Shown here piece by piece: positions 47,301-59,300 of a stretch of DNA of 64,000 nucleotides. The notes beneath the pieces are model-generated. The model was given only the letters and a program-made list of their open reading frames with translations. It made no database searches and was not told the origin of the DNA. Each line of letters starts with the position of its first letter. Positions within the stretch are counted from its first letter, which is position 1. Both the position numbers and the translations under genes were made by a program. Source of the DNA: Palaemon carinicauda (Eukaryota > Arthropoda > Malacostraca > Decapoda > Palaemonidae); NCBI RefSeq assembly GCF_036898095.1, contig NC_090761.1, forward strand, positions 42,588,850 to 42,652,849, in the 5' to 3' direction.

Positions 47301-50300
47301 TCCTCGTGTGCTTGGCAACAGCTAAAAGAGTAAGTGAGATCCACGCCTTCAGCAGGAACATAGTTTTCACATCTGAAACGGCTACATGTTCCTTGCAGCT
47401 CGGTTTTTTGCTAAAACGAGCTTCCTTCACGTCCTTGGCCTAAGTCGTTCGAGATCCCAAGCCTGTCCAACTTGGTGGGGAACGAACTGGAGAGAGTACT
47501 TTGCCCAGTTAGAGCTCTTAGGTACTATCTAAAAAGGTCATAACCTTTACGAGGACAATCAGAAGCCTTATGGTGTGCTATCAAGAAGCCTTCTCTTCCA
47601 ATGTCTAAGAACTCAGTTTCTTACTAAATCAGGCTTCTGATTAGGGAAGCACATTCTCATCTGAAGGAAGAAGACCTTGCTTTGCTGAAGGTAAGGACAC
47701 ATGAAGTGAGAGCTGTGGCTACTTCAGTGGCCTTCAAACAGAACCGTTCTCTGCAGAGTGTTATGGATGCAACCTATTGGAGAAGCAAGTCAGTGTTCGC
47801 ATCATTCTATCTCAAAGATGTCCAGTCTCTTTACGAGAACTGCTACACCCTGGGACCATTCGTAGCAACGAATGCAGTAGTAGGTGGGGGCTCAGCCACT
47901 ACATTCCCATAATCCCATAACCTTTTTAACCTTTCTCTTGAATACTTTTTATGGGTTGTACGGTCGGCTAAGAAGCCTTCCACATCCTTGTTGATTTGGC
48001 GGGTGGTCAATTCTTTCTTGAGAAGCGCCGAGGTTAAAGGTTGTGATGAGGTCCTTTAGTATGGGTTGCAGCCCTTTATACTTCAGCACCTAAGAGTCGT
48101 TCAGCATCCTAAGAGGACCGCTACGCTCAGTAAGGAAGACGTACTTAATAAAGGCAGAGTAATGGTTCAAGTCGTCTTCCTTACCAGGTACTTATTTATT
48201 TTATGTTATTTTTGAATAACTAATAAAATGAAATACGGGATACTTAGCTTCTTTGTTAACATGTATGCTGGTCTCCACCCACCACCCTGGGTGTGAATCA
48301 GCTACATGATCATCGGGTAAGATTAATATTGAAAAATGTTATTTTCATTAGTAAAATAAATTTTTGAATATACTTACCCGATGATCATGAATTTAAGGAC
48401 CCACCCTTCCTCCCCATAGAGAACCAGTGGACCGAGGAGAAAATTGAGTTCTTGTTGACAAGAAGTACTTGAGTACCTGCTCACAGATGGCGCTGTTGTG
48501 TACACCCCCACCTGTATAGCGATCGCTGGCGTATCCCGACCGTAGATTTCTGTCGGGCAACAGAGTTGACAGCTACATGATCATCGGGTAAGTATATTCA
48601 AAAATTTATTTTACTAATGAAAATAACATTTTGTTCTGTAACTGGAATACAAACCACGCTATTTAATAGGGGTATTACTTTTGGCGTAGCTGAAATGACG
48701 AGCCATTAATTTTTAACGAGGGATTACTACCCACACCGCTAGTTAGCAGGGGTAGGGGAGGGTAGCTTGTTCCCCCCCCCCCCCCCCACACACCTGTGCT
48801 TGAGCTCACTTTGCTCTCGGCTCGGATGGTGGTCGGACGTGTCCACTCTCATCCTCGCTGTTATTTGGCAGCCATTTAATTGCTTTTGTCTTTTCTTTTT
48901 CTAGTTCTGTATATGTGAAGTTGGCCTCTGCGATCATGCGCACCTGCCCTGGGTTTCCCGACCACCCCTGTGGAACATTCATGTCGGCGGTCGAGACTGA
49001 TCCTCACGCCCTTTGTCCTTCTTGTAGGGCCAACGGTGTGATAGTAACAACAAGTGTAGTGAGTGTAGGGAGTGGTCTACCTCCCAGTGGGAGAGGTTTT
49101 CGCGACCACGGAAGAAGAAGTCCAAACGGGATATTTCTCCTTCGAAGGTTGCTACGAAAGGAGAAAAACCCAAGGCCTCTTCTTCCATTGCCCAAACCTC
49201 CTCCGAAGCTCCCACTCGGTCGGTCTCTTTCGAGAGACCGTCGAGTGGTAGCGTAGACTGATGTATTGTTTACCAACCTCGGGACTCGAGAGATGACATT
49301 GCTTCCCTTAGCGAAGCAGCTCCACCTCTCTCCCCGGGGTAGGATATGTCACTAACCTCCCTTTTCCAGCTTTGGTCCTCCTTGGGGCTTACGGGTTTGC
49401 CCTCCAAGGAGGTTTTGCTTAACTACATCCGATTGGGTGCCGCTGTCAAGCATTCGTCGTCACTGTCAGAGGTTGATCCTCTGTCTCTTGTCGACGTTGT
49501 GGTGTCAGAGGTATCCAATGCGGTATCACCCATCATCTCTTCCACTCCAAACTCTCTCTTCCACTCCAAACTCTACGGTAGCTGACTAGTTTCTCCCGTT
49601 CCTGTTCAACCTACGAGGGAGAAACTTAAGTCCATCGTCAGTCTCTCCTGCTAGTGTTTCTCGCCCTCGGGGGAGTTCACTTACAGAGACTCCTCTTCGG
49701 AGGACTGCTGGAGGTCAGCTTTCTGATCCAACAGCCCCCAGAGGGCGCATTCGTCGGAAGGCGAGCGGTGAGGAGGTGCCTCTTTGGTTCAACATCTTTG
49801 ATGCAGTCCCCCACAGAGGAGCCTCTAGACCAATCATCCATCACTGCTCCTGCATTGATCCTGGACCTCTCTGCAGATCATTCGTGAACTCCATCAGTGG
49901 AAGGTCGTCCTTTTAAAGGACACGTCAACCTTCCACCCGACAGACCTGCCGTCTCCATTTCTACATGGGCCTAACAAGGCTCCACCTAAGCACGCTGTTG
50001 CGCGCTAACAACATACGCGCTATGCGCCCACGAGACCTGATGATTGCTCTTTAGTAGCTCGTCAGGCCCCATCACTACGCGCGGATTTTCACCATAAACC
50101 TAACATAGGACATCAAGAGCATACACGCAAACACTCCAACAAGAACATAGCTCCATCACGCACTATGTGCGCCCTCATGCACATATGCGCCCACGTTCTC
50201 CTGCACGCCAGGTCTTGTCTGCGCGCCCTGCGCAAACTGCGCCCACAGTCTCCTACGCGCCCGCGCCCATCTGTGCGCCAACACTCACCTGCACACAAAC

Positions 50301-53300
50301 GACCTGCGCGACATCAACCTCCTGCGCAATGGCACTCTCCTGCTCGCCAACGCTCCCCTACGCGCCAGTACTCTCCTGCGCACCAACATTCTCCTCCCCG
50401 CGCTCATATGCGCCCAACATCTGACTCTCCTGCACGCCATGCTGCGCACCACCTTATGCACCAGGTAAAACCTGCGTGCCAATTGTCAATGGATAGCAGG
50501 ACTTCCGGGAAGTCAGCAATGCTGCCTTCTTCCAGGCGCCAACCAGTACCAACGCGCCAGTGCTCACCTGCGCTCCAGCCTTCTCCTGCCCGCATCCCTA
50601 AGGATACGCCCCGCGCACACGCGCCCATCCTCTCCTAGGGATGTGCACCAACATTCTCTCGCGCTCCCGCGTGCCCCACACGATTCCACTGCCCGCCCGC
50701 GCGCTAGAGAACTTTCTTATGCGTTCGCGCGCCTGACGGCCAGCAGAGATGCGCGCGAACACTCTCCCGCGTACCCGTGCGCGAATACTCTCCTGCGCGC
50801 GAGCCCCGATATTCTCCCTCACGCGAGCGCCATTATTCTCCCTCGCGCAAGCGTCAATATCCTCCCGCGCTCGAGACTACTGAACAACGTACGGCAAGGT
50901 CTCCATCGCCTCATTCCCCTCCCCGCAAGCACATACCACCGTGCATTGTAGGGGAAGGGAAACTTCCAGAGGGGTCCAGGATCCCAAAGCTACCATAGGC
51001 AAACCCACCAATGGTAGTAACTCCTCCCAGGGATCCTTCAATCCCTTTCCCTTCAAAGGGTATGTCTGACAGCGCATCTGTCAGCCAACAGCCCTGGTTC
51101 GTTGCCCTGATCAGAGAGCCGTAGCTCAGGCTTTCAAGCCCGTCCTCTCTGAATTGGGACACAGAACCATGGCTTCTTCTACCCCTTTGAAGAGGAAGAG
51201 AGGAGTTCCAGACACGGTCACTTCCTCAAGGGCGAAAGTGACTCCACGCAGACCTTCGAGGCAGGTTCCTTCTTTACCTCAGACTGCCTCTCCTTCCCTT
51301 TCGGATGAAGATTTCCCATCCCCAAGGGAATCCTGGGAAGAGAGACTTTCCCCCATCGCACCAATTGGGGAAACCTCTCTTCGCGCCGAGGGGTCTACTC
51401 AGTCGGGGATCGAAAGGAACATGCCACCCTCGTCAATGTTGGAATCCTATATCCTTCTCAGGAAGGAATCTAAGGACTCCAAAACATTGCCGAAGTCCTC
51501 TACTAGGAATAGGATGGAGCTAGATGGCCACTCAGGGAATGTCCGTGACTCTCCCCAAGATGAGCCTTTGGGCATAGAAGGAGACTTCGCTGCAAGTCCT
51601 ACAGCAGGAGGAGACCAGCAAGAGTCAGAACATGCGTTTTGGCAAGTTCTGATTCTAATGAGGGCTCGCAACGGGTTTTCCGACCCAGAGATCCCTCCTC
51701 GAGAGGACAAGGACATGGTCTTGGACCGTGTCTTTGGTACTCAGAAACCCTCTAAGTCCAGTGCAGCCCTGCCCTGGTCTCAGGGGGTTAAGAGTACCAG
51801 GGACAAGCTCTCACAACAGCTCTCCGAGATTAGTCCTCCTCCAACCGTTCCGGTGCCACCAATAAGCTCCTCCCACCTCCTCGCGTACAGCAGAGGAGTT
51901 ACTTCGAGATCCTAGAGGAGCCTTGTTTAGCTCTTCCTCTTCACCACTCGCTGGAAGAGCTAACCAGGGGAGTCCCTCTTGAGACTCTTCAACAGGCAGG
52001 TCTCATTCTCGGCAGCCGAGATCCTCAACCAGGAGAAAGTTGCGAAGTGTGCTATGCAAGTTCGATATCTGGTTGGGGGACCTTAGGTATCCTGATACGT
52101 TCTGAGGACTTCTCTATGGAACGTACCAGGAAAGCTATGGAAACCTTTCTTCTCTCAGGTACTCGCACGATCGAGTTTCTGACCCACCAAATCTCGAACT
52201 TGTGGGCAAATACCATCCTGAAACAATGGTATGCAGTAGCTTAGAGATGCCATCAGAAGGTCCCTAGCACCGAAATCAATAGGCACAGAAATTCCTCCCT
52301 AAGGATGTGGAACATGCCGCTGAGAGGTGGAGGAAGTCTCATCCAGACTCCCTCCTTCATAGGGCTTTAACATCCAAGCCCTATAAGCCTCCAGCACCAC
52401 AGCAGTCCCGTCCAGTCAAGACCACTACGACGACAACAGCACCGAAGACCTTGGTGTCTAAGCCCTTTCCTTTAAAAGAAAGGAAAGGCAAAAAGTCCTC
52501 CAGGGGAGACAAGAATCCTAGAGGGAGCAGCCGAGGCTGCAAACGCTAGGATAGGCAGTCCCCCTGCATCTTCACCAGTGGGGGGATGCCTACAAAGTTG
52601 TTCAAACAGGTGGAAGCAACTCGGGGCTGATTCCTGGACAATCTTCGTGATCAGTCTAGGATATCGCGTCCTGTTCATAACATCTCTACCTCCCCTGACG
52701 ACGAATCCAGTGTCATTGAACTTCCTTGCCATGGGATCGGCAGGGGGGCAAGCCCTTCGGGCAGAAGTCCAGATCCCGTTGAAGAAGGGCACTCTCCAAG
52801 AGGTCCTCGACGGATCCCCAGGCTTCTTCAGTCGACTCTTTCTTGTAAAGAAGGCGTCTGGAGGTTGGAGACCAGTCATCGACCTCTCAGCTCTGAACAA
52901 GTTTGTCAAACAAACTCCGTTCAGCATGGAGACCGCAGACACGGTTAGACTAGCAGTAAAACCGCAAGACTTCATGTGCACACTGGATCTAAAGGATGCG
53001 TACTTCCAGAGCCCAGTCCATCCGTCTTCAAGGAAGTAATTAAGATTCAGCCTAGACAACAGAAAGTACCAGTTCAAGGTGATGTGCTTCGGTCTCTCCA
53101 CAGCACCACAAGTCTTCACCAGAGTGTTTACCCTAGTATCATCTTGGGCACACAGGATTTGCATCCGTCTCCTCCGTTATCTGGACAACTGGTTAATCCT
53201 AGCAGACTCGGTGTCCACCCTTCTTCAACACCGAGACAAACTTCTGAGACTTTGCCAAGATCTGGGGATCATGGTAAATCTCGAGAAGTCTTCCCTGCTT

Positions 53301-56300
53301 CCCACTCAAAGACTGGTATACCTAGGCATGATTATAGACACCACTCTCCACAAAGCCTTCCCATCAGACGACAGGATAGTTGGGCTGAGGATGGTCGCAA
53401 GACCTTTTCTCAGACGAGAAAAATTCCAGCCCAATCGTGGTTACGTCTTCTCGGTCACCTTTCATCGCTGGCCCGTCTAGTTCCCAATGGCCGCCTCAGG
53501 ATGAGATCCTTCCAGTGGCGATTCAAGTCCCGTTGGAATCAAGCATACGACTCCCCGGACATCCACATCCCCATGGGACCTGTGGAAATGACGGATCTCC
53601 ATTGGTGGGTGGCAGACGAGAACCTATGAAAAGGAGTGGATCTTCTCGTCCTCCCCCCGGATTTGATGCTGTTTTCGGACGCTTCAAAAAAAAAAAAGGG
53701 AGGGGGGGGTTACGTGCTGCACCACACAACCTCAGGCCTCTGGTCAGAGTCAGAAAAGTACCTCCACATAAATCTCGTAGAGATGAAGGCTGTCTTTCTA
53801 GCCCTTCAACAGTTGCAACATTACCTGGCAAGTCACTCTGTGGTGGTGATGAGCGACAACACCACAGTAGTGGCCTTCATCAACAAACAAGGAGGTACTT
53901 TTTCGCAGCAAGTATCCCATCTAGCAGTAGAGATACTGAGATGGGCCGAAAAACTCTCGATATCGCTATCGACACCCTTCATTCCAGGCAAGAGCAATGT
54001 GCTCGCCGACAACCTGAGTAGAGCATCTCAGATAGTGAGTACTGAGTGGTCTTTGGATCATCTAGTAGCCAACAAAGTCCTGACTTTGTGTGGTGCTCCG
54101 ATTGTGGACCTCTTCGCAACGGCCCTGAACTTCAGGCTCCCGCTGTAATGTTCCCCAGTTCCAGACCCCAAGGCTCTCTGGCAAGATGCTTTCCAACAAC
54201 GGTGGGACAACATCGACGTTTACGCCTTTCCCCTGTTCTGTCTGATGAGGGTACTCAACAAGACCAGAACATCGGTCAATCTTTCAATGACCCTCATAGA
54301 TCCGCTATGGCATCACGCAGAATGGTTCCCGGACCTTCTGCAACTCCTAACGGAGCCACCAAGAGAACTCCATCCACGACACAATCTACTCAAACAACCA
54401 CATGCCAACATCTTCCACAAAGCCGTAGGTTTACTACGGCTTCACGCCTGGAGACTATCCAGCATCTCCTCTCTGAGAGAGGATTTTCGCAACAAGTTGC
54501 CATCAGGATGTCTGGACACCTGCGAAAGTCTTCAGCAGCAGTCTACCAGGCAAAGTGGAAAGTCTTCTGTGTTTGTTGTCATGGAAGGGGTATCTCTCCA
54601 CTCGATGCCACTATTCCAACAATAGCGGAGTTCCTCGTGTATTTGCGTGAAGAAATGCGCCTTTCAGTCTCGGAAGTGAAAGGCTATCGCTCAGCCTTAA
54701 GTCTCGCCTTCAGGCTGAAAGGAATGGACATTTCTCATCACTAGAACTTTTCTCTACTCATATGTAGTTATGAACTTACCTGCCCTCAGTCGGAAGTGAG
54801 ACCTCCCCATGGAAAGTGGTTCGAGTTCTCAGGTCTCTTAAGAGACCTCCCTATGAAGCATTACACCAGGCATCAGATCGCCACCTAACCTGGAAGACGT
54901 GTTCCTGCTAGCTTTGGTCTCGGCCAAGCGAGTCAGCGAACTTCATGGTCTCTCGTATGACATTGCCCATTCAAGAGGATGGGGGGAGGTAATGTTCAGC
55001 TTCGTCTGTGAGTTTACTGCTAAAACTCAGAATCGAGGAGTAGCAGATCCTCGATTCGACTCCTTCCGGATTTCTAGTCTCCGTACTGTAACAGATGACC
55101 CAGACCATCTCTTACTATGCCCAGTAAGGAGCTTGAGGCTGTACCTCAAAAGAACAGCCGTATCCTGTCCTTGTGTGCCAGCACTATACGTCAGCACAGG
55201 AAGGACTAAGAGGAGGGTCACCAAGAACACCTTCTCTGCATGGATTCGCAGGGTCATTGACCTGGCACTGAATCCAGACCCTCTTCCGTCACGTCGCCCC
55301 AGAGCACATGATGTCAGACGCATAGCTACGTCCCTGGCCTTCGAAAGAAATTTTTTCAGTGACGCAGGTTTTTCAAGCTGGGATGTGGAAACGTCAAATA
55401 ACGTTCACATCTCACTACCTGCAAGACGTGACCCACAGGAGATTCGATACGTTCTTTATCGGTCCTGTGGGGGCTGCACAACAACTGGTTTAAAACTTCA
55501 AGCTCCTTATTGGACAAGTAGCAGAAGGTTGAGGGCATTGTTACCCAGTTTTGGTCTGCATGAATGAAAAGGTTTGACTGGCCCTTATTCTTTTCTTCAT
55601 CATCCCCTCTCTTGGGGAAAGCTGCATCCTGGGTTCTCTGCATAGCTGACCTCAAACCACTGCAGGTAAACCATGCTCCCTGTGTTCCTAGTATTAAGAT
55701 TAATACTGTTACGTCCCCATACCCTGACGAGGTGGTATTGGGAAAGTCCTAGTCTACAAGTTTCCATCTAACGAACTTCAGAACAACTTTCTAAGACGAG
55801 ACACACTTCTTCATACCTTCACACACAGCTTGCGTAGGCCGCAGACCTTGCGTAGCAAGGTTTTAGCGAGGTGCAGGGACTCTTTATTTCTTGGGTGCTT
55901 ACACACTCAAATAAGGAGTCCCCGGGCAAAGCCAAAAGCCAGACTGGCTGGAACGTCCACCCTTCCTAATGGGTGAGTCGCCCCTATTAAATAGCGTGGT
56001 TTATATTCCAGTTACGGAACAAATGACAAATTTGTAGATAATTTGTATTTATTCTAACTATATAAACCTTAGCTATTTAACCAAACTTACCCGCCAGCCC
56101 TATTCCCCTTGAAGTCCTACCTCCAAGGAAAGTGAGCTCAAGTACAGGCGTGTGAGAGGGGGGGGTAGCAAGCTACCCTCCCCTACCCCCACTAACTAGC
56201 GGTGTGGGTAGTAAACCCTTGTTAAAAATTAATGGCTCGTCATTTCAGCTGCGCCGAAAGTATCACCCTTATTAAATAACTAAGGTTTGTATAGTTAGGA

Positions 56301-59300
56301 AAAATACATATCTATGAATTTGTCATAGTTTCTACTTTGTTTAAAGTAAGTTGTTGACTATAATCTTCATTACTTTTCCATCTCTCAACAATTACACCTT
56401 TTTGAGATGAGGCTGATGATGATTGTCTTATAAATATAAGTCAAGACATGCAGTTAGTGTATTGGAATTCTTCAACAATATTCCAGTAATTGTAAAACAG
56501 ATATCTGAAGCCCTGTACTGTATTACTAATACAGTACAATCATCTCTGTAGATTTAGTAAGTCTTACACAAACAGCCCATAGTTTTTTGTCAGTATCAGA
56601 TTATATTTTTTCAAAATAGAGAAAACCTTTGAGGCAAAGATAACAATATGACAATTTGTCCTAAATTGTATTTTTCATAGCTATACAAACCAGTAATTAT
56701 TTAATATAGGAATTCGGTTCAGCTCAGCTGAAACAGCCAAAGAGAAAGAAAACCAGGCAGTTGTGCTGATTAATTAGCTGTCGGTATGGGGCGGAGCTTA
56801 GCTTCTCTTCCCCCCCCCCCCCCCCCCACTGCCAGCCTGCTTTCCTCATTCAAATGCTTTATTCTCAATGTGGAACATGAGAGGGGTGGTAGAGGCGGGC
56901 AGTTATATTAAATGATTACGAGCTTATCTCTGCGAAGAAAGACTAGGAAGTCTATGATCTGAGTCAGAAAGGCTCTGACTGGAGAGATAACCCTTCCACT
57001 ACATCAATCACAGAAACCAACCACTTCCCCTGGTAGACAGGAGGAGGATCTTCTAAGGTACCCTGACATCTCTCTCGCAGCGAGTCGCAAAAAGCCTCGC
57101 GTTCTGAGGAGATGCTGGATAATCTCCACGCATGAAGTCTGAGCGACTGCACTGCCTGGTGGTACCTGTTCGACAAGGGTTGTCAAAAGAGATTGGGCCA
57201 GTGTGGTAGCTATCTCAGTGCCTCAACCATGAGCGACAACAGATCTAGAAACCACTTCATGTGTGGCCATAGTGGAGCAATTAGAGTCATCCTGAGTCCT
57301 GGAGTTACTAGGACCTGGGACAGGACTGCTCATAGCAAGCATAAAGGGGGGGAAACGTGTAGCAATCCAGTAAATCCCAAGGATGTTGCATTGCGTCCTC
57401 GAACGTAGCTGCGGGATCTGGTACTGGAGAGCAAAACACGGGAAGCTTGGCGTTGTGCCGTGTTGTGAAAGGTCGATGCATGGTTCTCCCCAGATGTCGA
57501 GTACTCGACTTGCGACCCAAGGGTGAAGAGACCATTCTGCCCCAATTACCTGGTTTCTGCAACTTAGGGCGTCTGCTAGAACATTTCTCTTGCCTGGAAT
57601 GTACCTGACTGACAAGGTTACGTGTTAACTCTCTGCCCACAGAAACACCTGCCTCGTCAACTGATGCAAGGGATGTGAGAGCATGCCCCCTCGCTTGTTG
57701 ACGTGCGCGACCACGAACGTGTTGTCGCTCATCAGCACTACTGAGTGCTCTCTCAAACGGGCCTGGAAATGAAAGAGTGCTCTCGAGACTGCCATCATTT
57801 CCAGCACATTGATGTGCAAGTGTTTCTTCTCTTACGACCACACACCTGACACGACCAAGTCGTCCAGGTGTGCACCCTAACCTTCCGTGGATGCGTCTGT
57901 GAACAGACGGAACTGAGGTGGAGGAGGGTTTATGAGAAAACCCTCTCATGAGGTTCTCCTCGTTTAGCCACCAAAGGAGATCCTCCCTTACCTCGCGTTC
58001 CATAAGGACCGGACGAGAGGGAGGATCGGTGGCAGCCGACCACTGGTCCTTCAGACACCACTGAAGGGAGCGGAGATGGATCAGCCCGAAAGGAACGAGC
58101 TTCTCCAGCGAGGAGAGGTGACCTAGAAGAGCTTGCCACTGGAGGCCTGGAAGTTGTTCCTGCGACAGGAACGGCTGCGCAACCTCTCGGAGTCTGCTGA
58201 TCCGTTCTTCCCTCGTGAGCTGCTGCCGAGTCGATCAGCATTCCCAGATACTTCACCTTCATGTTGGGAATGAGGTTCAACTTCTCGCAGTTCACCACGA
58301 TCCCCAGATCGCGACAAACTGCCAGAAGTGAGTCTCGATCCTGAATCAACTGCTCCTGTGAGGGAGCGATTATCACCCAATCGTCGAGGTACATCAGTAG
58401 GCGGATGCCCCTCGAGTGGGCCCAAGCTGTTACCGTCGTGAACACTCGGGGAGACGTGCACAGTCCGAAACACAGGACTTTGAACTGGTACATCGTGCCC
58501 TGGATGGTGAATCGGAGGTACTTTCTAGACGACCGATGAACTGGTACTTGAAAGTACGCGTCCTTCAAGTCTATCGAAAGCATGAAGTCGTACTGCCTGA
58601 TGGCTAACAGCACAGTGCGAACTGTTAGCATCTTAAACCCAGTTTGCTGAACAAACTTGTTCAATGGCGAAAGGTCGATGATCGGTCTCCAACCTCCTGT
58701 CGCCTTCTCGACAAGGAAGACATGACAGTACAACCCTGGTGACTGATCGTGTACGACTTGTAGCACATCCTTCTTCAATATTTATGTGGCCTACTGAAAG
58801 TGAGGAGTTCTCGGATCTGACCGTTCATTTGATCCAGGGCTACCTGGTATCATCCAACCATGGCAGCTACAAAGGTCTTGACCCTTGAGGAGCACCAAAG
58901 TGCCAACCAAATGTCCGAGAACCCATCTAATGCTGGCGCCATGAGTGCAGGCACACTCCGACTCTTGAGATTTCTGCTTCCGTTGGTACTTGGCACAAGA
59001 ATCCAGAGTATCCTCATATCACTCAAGGGATAAAGGTCTGGCTAGTTGCTCAGGAGATTCCCTACCCCCCCCTACACGAATAACTATTTTTTACCAAGGA
59101 TAGAACTAGCAATGTAACTAGGGGCTGCAAAGAACCAGGCCAGTTGCCAATGGGGGAAAGAAAGATCTTTAGCAATAATCAAACCCTTCCTTTTGTTATT
59201 TATGGTGGAGAGTAAGCAGCAGACCTTTACTATAAGCATAGACCCCTATCACCTCATCAACCAACCCATGGCGGCCAGCCATTTTCGTCAAGTCTGGATA

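Larger units (their letters stand above)
41388..48632 (+). mobile_element. DIRS-like retrotransposon C, internally deleted
   Basis: The ends are fixed by the ICR (48299-48389), whose halves are the reverse complements of the left end (TTTTTCAATATTAATCTTAC) and right end (AATGAAAATAACATTTT). ITRs are 41388-41562 and 48434-48632. Inside are a leader interrupted by a LINE-tailed element (42194-42855), a Gag with large tandem repeats, a deletion joining Gag to RT motif C, an intact RNase H and a frameshifted YR. It is sense to unc-104 in intron 6 and abuts element D at its right end. Confidence 0.88.
48630..56326 (+). mobile_element. DIRS-like retrotransposon D
   Basis: A 7.7-kb element, sense to unc-104, starting TTTGTTCTGTAACTGG immediately at the end of C and ending GAATTTGTCAT at 56326. 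ITRs are 48630-48815 and 56128-56326; the ICR at 55980-56081 is again end-plus-end inverted. The order is Gag, RT, RNase H, YR and a 3' tail. Defects: frameshifts in Gag, RT and YR, an RT box YLDN, and poly-A/poly-G growth in RNase H. The 3' half of element A belongs to this family. Confidence 0.87.
56648..58790 (-). mobile_element. DIRS-like retrotransposon E, antisense, truncated
   Basis: On the minus strand, with its 3' end at 56648 (ATGACAATTTG, then ATTGTATTTTTCATAGCTAT and ATTATTTAATATAGG, a D-like right end) and a C-run at 56811-56827. Going up in coordinate, it has the first part of YR, then RNase H and RT to about 58790. Gag, leader, left ITR, ICR and the YR catalytic half are absent. 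It is the only DIRS copy opposite to the host gene. Confidence 0.78.
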
